A stretch of 11,909 nt of DNA from Bacteroides sp. Its GTDB lineage: Bacteria; Bacteroidota; Bacteroidia; Bacteroidales; SM23-62. The stretch covers positions 1-11,909 of the forward strand of contig JAUUZM010000056.1 in NCBI GenBank assembly GCA_030589965.1. Direction: 5' to 3'. Shown here piece after piece: positions 1 through 6,950 of this stretch. A program made the translations under genes and the position numbers. The notes below the pieces were generated by a model, which saw only the letters and a list, made by a program, of their open reading frames with translations, was not told the origin of the DNA and ran no database searches. How positions within the stretch are numbered: the stretch's first letter is position 1; the number at the start of each line of letters is the position of its first letter.

Positions 1-138
1 ATACGGTTTACTGAGATGCCTGAAATCATTGAAAAAACAATGGAAAAAGCAGAATTTATAGAGAAGCCCGGACTCGAGGATTATATTAATTCTGATACAA
101 ATGCAAGAAAAATTGCCAAAACTCAGGTTTTTAAATAA
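1..138 (+). CDS. dxr: 1-deoxy-D-xylulose 5-phosphate reductoisomerase, C-terminal fragment (5' part outside window)
   Basis: This is an open frame from base 1 to a TAA stop, encoding the last 45 residues of a protein. They begin IRFTEMPEIIEK and include FIEKPGLEDYINSD, which resembles the C-terminal helical domain of Dxr, the enzyme that converts DXP with NADPH into 2-C-methyl-D-erythritol 4-phosphate in the non-mevalonate isoprenoid pathway. None of the catalytic or NADPH-binding residues are in the window, so the call rests on the C-terminal pattern and on the neighbour: dxr followed by the rseP protease is a common Bacteroidota order. The 48-base gap to rseP suggests one transcript. Moderately to highly sure of the family; nothing can be said about completeness of the gene. 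Confidence 0.78.
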   Translation: MRFTEMPEIIEKTMEKAEFIEKPGLEDYINSDTNARKIAKTQVFK

Positions 139-146
139 TTTTGCCG

Positions 147-166
147 CGTTCTCATCGTTTAGAACG
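147..166 (+). repeat. Short inverted repeat between dxr and rseP
   Basis: CGTTCT (147-152) and AGAACG (161-166) are perfect 6-bp complements around an 8-base spacer. No T-tract follows on the + strand, so it does not look like an intrinsic terminator. It ends 20 bases before the rseP ATG and could be a weak hairpin or an operator half-site pair, or chance. Confidence 0.3.
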
Positions 167-186
167 AGTTAAAGAAGCATTCAATA

Positions 187-1506
187 ATGACAGTATTAGT
201 TCAGATAGCCCAGTTCCTCCTCAGCCTTTCCATCCTTGTTTTTCTGCATGAAATGGGACATTACATGTTTGCCAAGCTATTTCATACAAGGGTCGAAAAA
301 TTTTACATATTTTTTAACCCATGGTTCTCCCTGTTTAAAAAGAAGATCGGAGAAACAGAATATGGTATTGGATGGCTTCCTCTCGGGGGATACGTTAAGA
401 TTTCAGGAATGATCGACGAATCCATGGATAAGGAACAGATGAAGCTGCCACCTCAGCCTCATGAATTCAGGGCAAAACCTGCCTACCAGCGATTGCTTAT
501 CATGATCGGTGGTGTGGTAGTTAATTTCCTGCTGGCATTGGTAATTTATTCTTCCATTTTATATCTATGGGGGGAATCCTATCTTCCGACTAAAAATGTC
601 AAATATGGTATCAGCTGTGATTCAGTGGCTCTTGACATTGGACTGAAAAATGGGGATAAGATCCTTTCTCTCGATGGCAGGGAGATCGAGAAATTCAGTA
701 ATATTTTCCATGACCTGGTGGTAGAAGATGTTAGCACCATTGAGATTGAAAGAGATGGGGAGAAGCTGAAGATACCCGTTAGGGATGAACATATGGCCGA
801 CCTGCTAAAAAGCGAATTTTTCATTGCCCCCAGGTTCCCCTTCATTGTGAGCGGACACCTCAAGGAATCTCCGGCAAAAGAAGCCGGTATCCAGGAAGGT
901 GACCAGGTGATAGGGATTAACGGAAACGTGACCGAATATTTTGATGAATTTGTAACCCTGCTTGCAGGCCTCAAATCCGAGACCATTGACATAAGTGTAC
1001 TCCGGGAGGGTGAAAGGATTGAATATACCCTGGCCACCACAGAGAATGCTACCATAGGTGTCAGCGTCATGGGAATGCAGCATTTCTTTGAATTTGAGAA
1101 AATCGAATATGGTATACTGCAAGCGATTCCCGCCGGGATAAGCAAAGGCTTCAGCCGGGCCGTCAGCTATATTAAACAACTTAAACTGATCTTTACTCCA
1201 AAGACCAAAGCCTACGAATCTTTGGGCGGTTTTATTAAAATCGGAAGCTTTTTCCCGACTGTGTGGAACTGGCAGGCTTTCTGGGAAATGACAGCCCTGC
1301 TGTCCATCATCCTTGCCATCATGAATCTTCTCCCAATTCCTGCGCTCGACGGAGGACATGTAATGTTCCTTCTGTATGAGATCGTCAGTGGCAGAAAACC
1401 CGGAGATAAATTTATGGAATATGCACAAATTGCCGGCATGGCTCTGCTCCTTATGCTGCTGTTGTATGCCAACGGGAACGATGTGGTACAATTGTTCCGT
1501 AAATAG
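187..1506 (+). CDS. rseP: RseP-type site-2 membrane metalloprotease (M50)
   Basis: 439 residues, the usual length for RseP. It is an inner-membrane zinc protease that cuts substrates within the bilayer, classically anti-sigma factors after a first site-1 cleavage, and also remnant signal peptides. The zinc motif HEMGH is at residues 21-25 inside the first membrane segment (about 4-22). A second membrane segment spans about 102-127. Two PDZ-like domains follow (about 138-198 and 223-285; GLKNGDKILSLDG and GIQEGDQVIGING are their core turns). The third membrane segment carries the other active-site motif, NLLPIPALDGGH, with the zinc-ligand Asp at 388, and a last hydrophobic segment lies at about 413-428. 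The set of catalytic residues is complete. The ATG at 187 gives the typical short N-terminus before the first helix; no Shine-Dalgarno is visible. The substrate in this organism cannot be told from the sequence. Confidence 0.95.
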   Translation: MTVLVQIAQFLLSLSILVFLHEMGHYMFAKLFHTRVEKFYIFFNPWFSLFKKKIGETEYGIGWLPLGGYVKISGMIDESMDKEQMKLPPQPHEFRAKPAYQRLLIMIGGVVVNFLLALVIYSSILYLWGESYLPTKNVKYGISCDSVALDIGLKNGDKILSLDGREIEKFSNIFHDLVVEDVSTIEIERDGEKLKIPVRDEHMADLLKSEFFIAPRFPFIVSGHLKESPAKEAGIQEGDQVIGINGNVTEYFDEFVTLLAGLKSETIDISVLREGERIEYTLATTENATIGVSVMGMQHFFEFEKIEYGILQAIPAGISKGFSRAVSYIKQLKLIFTPKTKAYESLGGFIKIGSFFPTVWNWQAFWEMTALLSIILAIMNLLPIPALDGGHVMFLLYEIVSGRKPGDKFMEYAQIAGMALLLMLLLYANGNDVVQLFRK

Positions 1507-1529
1507 CTATCCTGTAAAGAAATTTTATG

Positions 1530-1537
1530 TAGGTTTG
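1530..1537 (+). promoter_or_regulatory. Candidate Bacteroidota -7 element for tatA
   Basis: TAGGTTTG matches the Bacteroidota -7 consensus TAnnTTTG exactly. Transcription would begin a few bases downstream, giving tatA a leader of about 20 bases. I see no TTTG at the usual distance upstream (about 19-21 bases), so only half of the promoter is supported. Confidence 0.45.
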
Positions 1538-1561
1538 TACTCTTGACTAAATCATGAAAAA

Positions 1562-1768
1562 ATGGAACTTTTAATTATACTTGGTATTCCCGGTCCCTGG
1601 CAAATCATCCTGATTGTCCTTGTTGTTCTTTTGATGTTCGGCGGAAGAAAAATCCCTGAACTTATGAAAGGTCTCGGACAAGGTATGAAAGAATTTAAAA
1701 AAGCTACCAAAGAAGAGGCCCAGGGGGAAGACGAAGACGAAGAAGACGCTGAAACCGAAAAGGAGTAA
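1562..1768 (+). CDS. tatA: Twin-arginine translocase subunit TatA/TatE
   Basis: 68 residues with the whole TatA plan: a single N-terminal membrane helix (about 13-26), the GG hinge at 27-28 (FGGRKIPEL), an amphipathic helix (about 31-49, containing MKGLGQGMKEFKKA), and a short, very acidic tail (about 51-68). TatA forms the pore-like assembly that moves folded, RR-signal-bearing proteins across the inner membrane with TatC. The F-G-G-[KR]-K-I-P-E-L core is typical of Bacteroidota TatA. No tatC lies beside it, so the partner must be elsewhere in the genome. The ATG at 1562 is chosen because the only nearby alternative, ATG at 1554, is out of frame and stops after six codons. The gene is closed by a strong terminator 24 bases after its stop. 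Confidence 0.93.
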   Translation: MELLIILGIPGPWQIILIVLVVLLMFGGRKIPELMKGLGQGMKEFKKATKEEAQGEDEDEEDAETEKE

Positions 1769-1792
1769 TACCATCCCGGAATAATAAAAATG

Positions 1793-1835
1793 CCTGTCAT
1801 GTGTTTCTTCGGAACCTTGTTTGACAGGTTTTTTT
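1793..1835 (+). terminator. Intrinsic terminator after tatA, with an inner UUCG-capped hairpin
   Basis: CCTGTCA (1793-1799) pairs perfectly with TGACAGG (1822-1828), followed at once by seven T residues (1829-1835). Within the loop, GTTTC (1803-1807) and GAAC (1812-1815) flank TTCG (1808-1811), giving a C(UUCG)G-capped inner hairpin with one bulged T. This is the clearest terminator in the window. Its T-tract ends only 10 bases before the gatA start codon, so it could also act as a leader attenuator for gatA. Confidence 0.82.
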
Positions 1836-1845
1836 ATGCACTACA

Positions 1846-3282
1846 ATGAAAGCATTCAGATCCCTTTCAGATGTCAGAATTTCAATTTCCGCGGGGGAAT
1901 CAGACCTTCCCGGGATAGTCAGCACCTACCTTGCCAGGATCAGGCAAAAGAAAAATCTGAATGCATTTATCGAAGTTTTTGAAGAAGAAGCACTCAGGGA
2001 GGCGGCCAGGATCCAGGATAAAATCAGCAGTGGGACAGCAGGTAAACTTGCCGGCATGGTCATTGGCTTAAAGGATAATATCTGCTATAAGGGACATACT
2101 ACCTCAGCTTCCTCCAGATCCCTCGAAAATTATCAGTCCATCTATAATGCAACCGCAGTGGAAAGGCTCCTTAAGGAGGATGCTATTATTATTGGCCGGA
2201 CAAATTGTGATGAGTTTGCTATGGGGGGCACCAACGAGACCTCTTATCATGGTCCCGTACAGAATCCCATCGACCATTCCAGAGTTCCCGGAGGTTCCTC
2301 GGGAGGATCTGCAGCTGCTGTGGCCGCAGAACTCTGCCTTGCTGCAATCGGTTCAGATACAGGAGGATCTATCCGTCAGCCCGCCTCATTCTGTGGCCTG
2401 CTTGGATTGAAACCAGGGTATGGCAGAGTGAGCCGGTATGGACTCATCGCTTATGGATCATCTTTTGACCAGATCGGTCCCATTACCCACAGTGTATCCG
2501 ATGCAGCTCTTATCCTGGAGGTAATCGCCGGGGCAGATGATTTTGACAGTACCGCCTCAGATGAAGTTGTTCCTGATTATTCCAGCCTTCTCAACGAGGA
2601 AAATATTTCAAGAAAACTGGCTTACCTCAGTGAGCCCATTGATCACCCTGGACTTGATCCCCTTATTCGTGAAAGAACCCTGGGAATCATAGAGAGTCTC
2701 CGCAGTGAAGGATTCCAGGTAGACCCGGTATCCTTCCCATTCCTTGATTACCTTGTCCCAGCCTATTATATCATGGCAACAGCCGAGGCCTCCTCCAACC
2801 TGGCCCGCTATGACGGGATCCATTACGGACACCGAAGTCTTTCTCCCGGAGACAGGAAAAACACCACTATAAAATCAAGAAGCGAGGGATTCGGAACAGA
2901 GGTAAAGAGAAGAATAATGACAGGGACCTTTGTACTCAGTACCGGATATTATGATGCATATTATGGGAAAGCTCAGAAAGCGAGAAGATTAATCCTGGAG
3001 AAAACCAGGGAAATTCTTGCGGAATATCCATTCATAATACTGCCGACCACACCCAGACCTGCATTTATTCAGGGAACAATGGGAGATGATCCGGTTGCCC
3101 TTTACCTGGAAGATATATTTACCATTCATGCAAACCTTGCCGGGATCCCAGCAATTTCACTTCCTCTTGGTGAGCACCCAAATGGGATGCCATTCGGGCT
3201 ACAGATAATGAGTTCAGGCTTTAATGAAACCGGACTTCTGTCCTTATCCAATTACATGATGAATACCTTATCTTTGGCTTGA
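1846..3282 (+). CDS. gatA: Asp-tRNA(Asn)/Glu-tRNA(Gln) amidotransferase subunit A
   Basis: 478 residues, normal for GatA. As the glutaminase subunit of the GatCAB (or GatAB-containing) complex it releases ammonia from glutamine, which is used to convert Glu-tRNA(Gln) to Gln-tRNA(Gln) and/or Asp-tRNA(Asn) to Asn-tRNA(Asn). The amidase-signature Ser-cisSer-Lys triad is complete: Lys76 in GLKDNI, cis-Ser151 in PGGSSGGS and nucleophile Ser175 in GSDTGGSIRQPA. The 24-residue gap between the two serines equals that in other amidase-signature enzymes. The stretch GYGRVSRYGLIAYGSSFDQIGP separates GatA from generic amidases. gatB and gatC are not in the window. The start is the first ATG giving the family's N-terminus; a promoter is hard to place because a terminator T-tract ends at 1835. 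Confidence 0.95.
   Translation: MKAFRSLSDVRISISAGESDLPGIVSTYLARIRQKKNLNAFIEVFEEEALREAARIQDKISSGTAGKLAGMVIGLKDNICYKGHTTSASSRSLENYQSIYNATAVERLLKEDAIIIGRTNCDEFAMGGTNETSYHGPVQNPIDHSRVPGGSSGGSAAAVAAELCLAAIGSDTGGSIRQPASFCGLLGLKPGYGRVSRYGLIAYGSSFDQIGPITHSVSDAALILEVIAGADDFDSTASDEVVPDYSSLLNEENISRKLAYLSEPIDHPGLDPLIRERTLGIIESLRSEGFQVDPVSFPFLDYLVPAYYIMATAEASSNLARYDGIHYGHRSLSPGDRKNTTIKSRSEGFGTEVKRRIMTGTFVLSTGYYDAYYGKAQKARRLILEKTREILAEYPFIILPTTPRPAFIQGTMGDDPVALYLEDIFTIHANLAGIPAISLPLGEHPNGMPFGLQIMSSGFNETGLLSLSNYMMNTLSLA
3269..3276 (+). promoter_or_regulatory. Candidate -7 element for the DUF4837 gene
   Basis: TATCTTTG fits the Bacteroidota -7 consensus TAnnTTTG and lies in the last codons of gatA. It would give the next gene a leader of about 40 bases. 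No clear upstream TTTG element is seen at the expected spacing, so this is tentative. Confidence 0.35.
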
Positions 3283-3300
3283 TTTTTGTTATCTTAGTCA

Positions 3301-3311
3301 TTGATTATCAA
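3301..3311 (+). repeat. 11-base palindrome upstream of the DUF4837 gene
   Basis: TTGATTATCAA is a perfect inverted repeat (TTGAT / ATCAA around one central T). It lies 11 bases before the ATG at 3323 and downstream of the candidate -7 element, a position where a repressor could bind. In A/T-rich DNA an 11-base palindrome can be chance. Confidence 0.25.
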
Positions 3312-3322
3312 ATATATTCAAA

Positions 3323-4321
3323 ATGTCCACGCAAATTATACACCGATCATTTTTCATTATACTGTCAATTCTAAGCCTGACATCCTGTTTAGATAAGGAC
3401 AGACAGGGCATTAAACCCATGATATCTGGTAAACCTGGTGAGGTACTTCTGGTTATCGATCCATATCTCTGGGAATCGGCAGTTGGTGAATATTTTACTG
3501 ATCTTGCAACGGAACCATTTGAAGCTCTGCCCTCTGATGAACCAAAATACGATTTGATCCATATCCCATCCAGCGGATTCACTAAACTATTTAAAGCCCA
3601 TCGTAATATTTTCCTGTGCAAAATAAACAGTCAGCATAAAGAACCAAGAATAATTGTACAGCGTGATCTCTGGGCTTATCCCCAGTTAGTTGTTAACCTG
3701 ATCGGACCGAATGATACCAGCATGATGACTTATCTAAGGCAAAACAAAGAAAAACTGCTCAGTCTTCTGGAAACAGATGAGCGCAACCGGACTATTAAAT
3801 ATTATAAGAAGAATATGTCCAAAGGAATTAATGAGATCCTCAAAACCGGTCATGGGGTATCCATTTCTGTCCCGGTTGGTTATGACGTTGGACTGGACAC
3901 AAGTAATTTTATCTGGCTTACGCATGAAGTGGCAGATATGACACAGGGAGTCCTGATCTATTATTATCCTTATACCGATACCAATACCTTTTCTTCTGAA
4001 TATCTTGTTGCAAAACGAGACGAATTCACCAGGCGCTTTGTACCGGGACCAACAACAGGGTCTTATATGAAAACGGAATCACAATACCAACCGATCTTCC
4101 GGGAGATGGTTAAAAATGATAGTTATCTTGTTGAGTTGAGGGGCTTATGGAAATTAGAAAAAGCCTTCATGGGTGGCCCATACCTCAGCCATACTATGCT
4201 TGACGAAAAAAATAACCGGGTAGTTACAGTCGAGGGATTTGTTTATGCACCAAGCCTGAACAAACGCAATTATGTCCGGGAACTGGAGGCCATTATCCAG
4301 AGTTTTGAAGTGGTGGATTAG
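3323..4321 (+). CDS. DUF4837-family putative lipoprotein
   Basis: 332 residues. The N-terminus is a lipoprotein signal peptide: basic His7-Arg8, hydrophobic 10-19, lipobox L-T-S-C with the lipidated Cys at 22, so the mature protein should be anchored in an envelope membrane. The body matches what I know of DUF4837: KPMISGKPGEVLLVID after the anchor, then W50-E51, the segment EALPSDEPKYDLIHIP (about 67-82) and KAHRNIFL (about 91-98). I see no catalytic motif, metal-binding cluster or repeat. The family has no assigned biochemical function and I do not propose one. It sits between gatA and the aminopeptidase gene, 40 and 25 bases away, and may share a transcript with the latter. Confident of the lipoprotein nature; fairly confident of the family name. 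Confidence 0.83.
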   Translation: MSTQIIHRSFFIILSILSLTSCLDKDRQGIKPMISGKPGEVLLVIDPYLWESAVGEYFTDLATEPFEALPSDEPKYDLIHIPSSGFTKLFKAHRNIFLCKINSQHKEPRIIVQRDLWAYPQLVVNLIGPNDTSMMTYLRQNKEKLLSLLETDERNRTIKYYKKNMSKGINEILKTGHGVSISVPVGYDVGLDTSNFIWLTHEVADMTQGVLIYYYPYTDTNTFSSEYLVAKRDEFTRRFVPGPTTGSYMKTESQYQPIFREMVKNDSYLVELRGLWKLEKAFMGGPYLSHTMLDEKNNRVVTVEGFVYAPSLNKRNYVRELEAIIQSFEVVD

Positions 4322-4334
4322 AGGCTAAAATACT

Positions 4335-4342
4335 TATATTTG
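4335..4342 (+). promoter_or_regulatory. Perfect -7 element directly before the aminopeptidase ATG
   Basis: TATATTTG matches TAnnTTTG fully. It ends only 4 bases before the ATG at 4347, so a transcript from it would start at or within a few bases of the start codon. A TTTTG at 4303-4307 is about 27 bases upstream, longer than the usual 19-21 spacing. It may be a leaderless promoter or a chance match. Confidence 0.35.
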
Positions 4343-4346
4343 GTGC

Positions 4347-5780
4347 ATGAAGATTATCAGGACCGAAAAGATAGCATCAAAAGAAAGTATCGTTCTCATA
4401 GCCAAAAAGACCAGTTCGTTTACTTCCTGGATCAAAACTCAGCAGGACAAGGATTACCTGAAGTTCTGCCTGGATCAAAATAAGAAGCAGTTTCTATTCA
4501 TGCAGTTTCCCAGGTGGATTTTTGTTCATCTTATCGATGAGGAGAAGAATATGACTGATTCTCTTGAGGATACCCGCAAAGCCTCGAAAAAGATATGCGA
4601 CCTTGTCAATGCCAGGAAAATTGAATCCATATCCATATCCCATATTGATGCTGGAATCGATCATGTTCTGGCATTTGCGGAAGGAATGACTCTCAGTAAT
4701 TACCAGTTCAATAAATACCTCAATAAAAAAGAAGAAAAACAGCATTCTCTTAAGACTCTGAATATTGTATCCCCCGACATTTCGAAGGGAAAGGTAGATG
4801 AACTTGGCAGGGTTTGCAAAGCAGTATTCTGGGCACGTGACCTGGTAAACGAACCCCTCTCCACACTTACCGCTGTCGAACTATCAAAGGAAATTGAAAA
4901 AATGGGAAAGGATGCCGGTTTTGAAGTAGAGGTTTTTCATAAGAAGAAACTCGAATCTCTCCGGATGGGTGGATTGCTCGCAGTTAATAAGGGGAGTGTT
5001 GATCCACCAACGTTTTCCATTCTGACCTGGAAACCTGAAAAAGCAAAAAACAAGAAACCAATCGTTCTGGTCGGTAAAGGAGTTGTTTATGATACCGGGG
5101 GACTAAGCCTTAAGCCTACGCATGACAGCATGGACTACATGAAATGCGATATGGCCGGTGCAGCAGCGGTGGCTGCAACCATTTATGCCATAGCTAAAAA
5201 TAAGCTGCCGGTTCATGTAGTTGGACTGATACCGGCTACCGATAACCGCCCGGATGGAAATGCATATGTTCCCGGCGATGTTGTTAGAATGTATGACGGA
5301 ACGAGCGTTGAAGTTCTGAATACCGATGCTGAAGGCAGGATGATTCTGGCTGATGCCCTGGCCTGGTCCAATAAGCTGGATCCAACCTTGGTCATCGATG
5401 TTGCCACCCTGACCGGTGCGGCTCATGCGGCCATTGGTAAATACGGAATTGTCGCCATGGGTAATGCAGACCGGAAGGAGATGGAGGACTTGAAAGTGAG
5501 TGGGGACAAGGTGTTTGAAAGAATAGCAGAATTTCCATTCTGGGATGATTATTCTGAACTGTTAAAATCGGAGATTGCGGATCTTAAAAATATTGGAGGC
5601 AGATATGCAGGGGCAATCACTGCCGGAAAGTTCCTGGAACATTTTACAGACAGTCCTTATATTCACCTGGATATTGCAGGTCCTTCCTTTCTTAAGGTAA
5701 GAGACAGTTACAGGGGAACAGGAGGCAGTGGAACGGCTGTCAGGCTGTTATATGATTTTCTTAAAAACCGGCATAAATGA
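4347..5780 (+). CDS. pepA: Leucyl aminopeptidase, M17 family
   Basis: 477 residues, close to the M17 norm of about 500. It is a cytosolic, typically hexameric enzyme with two metal ions that removes N-terminal residues from peptides. The C-terminal catalytic domain (about 150-477) has every expected active-site residue: metal ligands Lys244 (VGKG), Asp249 (YDTGG), Asp268 (CDMAG), Asp327 and Glu329 in the signature NTDAEGRMILADAL, plus catalytic Lys256 (LSLKP) and Arg331. Their spacing agrees with E. coli PepA apart from one extra residue between Lys256 and Asp268. The N-terminal domain (1-149) is poorly conserved, as usual in this family. The ATG at 4347 is used because the next in-frame Met is residue 52. 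Its TGA stop overlaps the pdxA ATG (ATGA), implying coupled translation. The symbol is by family resemblance; substrate preference is not visible, and no DNA-binding role like that of E. coli PepA can be inferred. Confidence 0.93.
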   Translation: MKIIRTEKIASKESIVLIAKKTSSFTSWIKTQQDKDYLKFCLDQNKKQFLFMQFPRWIFVHLIDEEKNMTDSLEDTRKASKKICDLVNARKIESISISHIDAGIDHVLAFAEGMTLSNYQFNKYLNKKEEKQHSLKTLNIVSPDISKGKVDELGRVCKAVFWARDLVNEPLSTLTAVELSKEIEKMGKDAGFEVEVFHKKKLESLRMGGLLAVNKGSVDPPTFSILTWKPEKAKNKKPIVLVGKGVVYDTGGLSLKPTHDSMDYMKCDMAGAAAVAATIYAIAKNKLPVHVVGLIPATDNRPDGNAYVPGDVVRMYDGTSVEVLNTDAEGRMILADALAWSNKLDPTLVIDVATLTGAAHAAIGKYGIVAMGNADRKEMEDLKVSGDKVFERIAEFPFWDDYSELLKSEIADLKNIGGRYAGAITAGKFLEHFTDSPYIHLDIAGPSFLKVRDSYRGTGGSGTAVRLLYDFLKNRHK

Positions 5781-6823
5781 TCAAAGTAGGAATTACTCAT
5801 GGGGATATTAATGGGATTGGATATGAAATAATCCTTAAAACCCTTTCGGATCAACGGATATTTGAGATCTGCACACCCGTTTTATATGGGTCTCCAAAAG
5901 TGGCCGCTTATCACAGGAAAGCTCTGGATATGGAAAATATCAGCTTTCACAACGTTCGCTCAGCAGAAGAGGCCACAGCCAGGAAAGCAAGTATTATTAA
6001 TTGTGTGGATGATGAGATCCGTGTTGAACTTGGGAAATCAACTCCAGCAGCCGGTGAAGCCTCGAGGGCTGCCCTGATGAAAGCTGTTGACGATCTTAAA
6101 AACAACAGGATACAGGCACTGGTTACAGCTCCTGTCAACAAACTGAATCTCCAGTCCGATGATTTCCGGTATACCGGACACACAGAATTTCTTCAGGATT
6201 ATTTTGATGCCGAAGAATCGCTGATGCTAATGTCTTCCGACCTGATGAAGGTGGGTGTGGTTACCAGCCATATACCCATTGCAGATGTCCCCGGAACCAT
6301 TACCCAGGAAGAGGTCCTCAGCAAAATCAGGATATTGGATACTTCCCTGAAACAAGACTTCGGAATCAGGAAACCAAGGATTGCCATTCTTGGTTTGAAC
6401 CCTCATGCAGGAGAACAGGGTATTATCGGAGAAGATGAAAAAGAAAAGATCATTCCTGCGATAGAGGAGGCGAAAAAAAGCGGTGGACTTATTTTTGGAC
6501 CTTTCCCTGCAGACGGGTTTTTCGGATCGGGCGATTATAAAGGTTTCGACGGGATCCTGGCCATGTATCATGACCAGGGACTCATCCCATTCAAAACCCT
6601 GGTAAGCGATGCAGGCGTCAATTATACAGCCGGACTGCCCATCATCCGCACCTCTCCAGCCCATGGTACGGCATATGCAATTGCAGGCAAAAACAAGTCC
6701 CGCGCCGGCTCCTTCCGACAAGCCTTATATATGGCCTGCGATATTCACAAGAACAGGCAGATGTATAAGGAAATTACAAGGGATCCCCTTCCTGAAAAAG
6801 ATCAAAACGAGAAGGGCCAATAG
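5777..6823 (+). CDS. pdxA: 4-hydroxythreonine-4-phosphate dehydrogenase
   Basis: 348 residues, slightly longer than E. coli PdxA (329), mainly through a charged C-terminal tail. It oxidises 4-phosphohydroxy-L-threonine with NAD(P); the product, after decarboxylation, is condensed with DXP by PdxJ to give pyridoxine 5'-phosphate. Visible motifs are GITHGDINGIGYEIILKT (5-22), VTAPVNK (116-122), substrate-binding His135-Thr136 in YTGHTEFL, and the three metal-binding histidines: His165 (SHIPIADVP), His210 (NPHAGEQG) and His265 (YHDQGLIPFK), with the same spacing as in the E. coli enzyme. The active site is therefore complete. The ATG overlaps the aminopeptidase stop by four bases and there is no separate ribosome-binding site, so translation is probably coupled. 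The PdxA2-type homologues used in other pathways share these motifs, but the context and intact motifs favour vitamin B6 synthesis. Confidence 0.94.
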   Translation: MIKVGITHGDINGIGYEIILKTLSDQRIFEICTPVLYGSPKVAAYHRKALDMENISFHNVRSAEEATARKASIINCVDDEIRVELGKSTPAAGEASRAALMKAVDDLKNNRIQALVTAPVNKLNLQSDDFRYTGHTEFLQDYFDAEESLMLMSSDLMKVGVVTSHIPIADVPGTITQEEVLSKIRILDTSLKQDFGIRKPRIAILGLNPHAGEQGIIGEDEKEKIIPAIEEAKKSGGLIFGPFPADGFFGSGDYKGFDGILAMYHDQGLIPFKTLVSDAGVNYTAGLPIIRTSPAHGTAYAIAGKNKSRAGSFRQALYMACDIHKNRQMYKEITRDPLPEKDQNEKGQ

Positions 6824-6950
6824 AATCATATCTGCAGTCTCCCCCCTGCTCAAAAACATAATGATTTATATCATAGCTTAGGCAACAGCAATCCCACTGA
6901 AGCAGGATTATGATTAGCTTTACTTATTCATTTCCCTAAATCAGTTTATA
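6824..6950 (+). other. Intergenic region pdxA-maeB, the longest gene-free gap
   Basis: 127 bases without a supported gene. It holds a run of six C (6841-6846), a small inverted repeat ATGAT/ATCAT around TTAT (6861-6874), and a near-match to the -7 element, TAGCTTTA (6915-6922; consensus TAnnTTTG, last base differs), 28 bases before the maeB ATG. No hairpin followed by a T-tract is present, so I cannot place a terminator for the pepA-pdxA transcript. The gap suggests maeB begins a new transcription unit, but the promoter is not firmly identified. Confidence 0.4.

Noticed and set aside
579..1491. Long antisense open frames opposite rseP (minus strand, 579-1145 and 805-1491).
   Set aside because: They lie fully inside rseP, whose motifs are intact. 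Their translations are rich in Ser/Pro/Ile without recognisable domains, as expected of a shadow frame.
1554..1574. Six-codon mini-ORF (MKKWNF) overlapping the tatA start, as a possible regulatory upstream ORF.
   Set aside because: Too short to judge, and A-rich leaders produce such frames often; no conservation can be seen from one sequence.
6227..6721. Antisense 164-residue open frame opposite pdxA.
   Set aside because: It overlaps the pdxA active-site coding region entirely and shows no recognisable family feature.
6915..6922. TAGCTTTA as the maeB promoter -7 element.
   Set aside because: It misses the final G of the consensus and has no upstream partner; kept only as a note within the intergenic entry.
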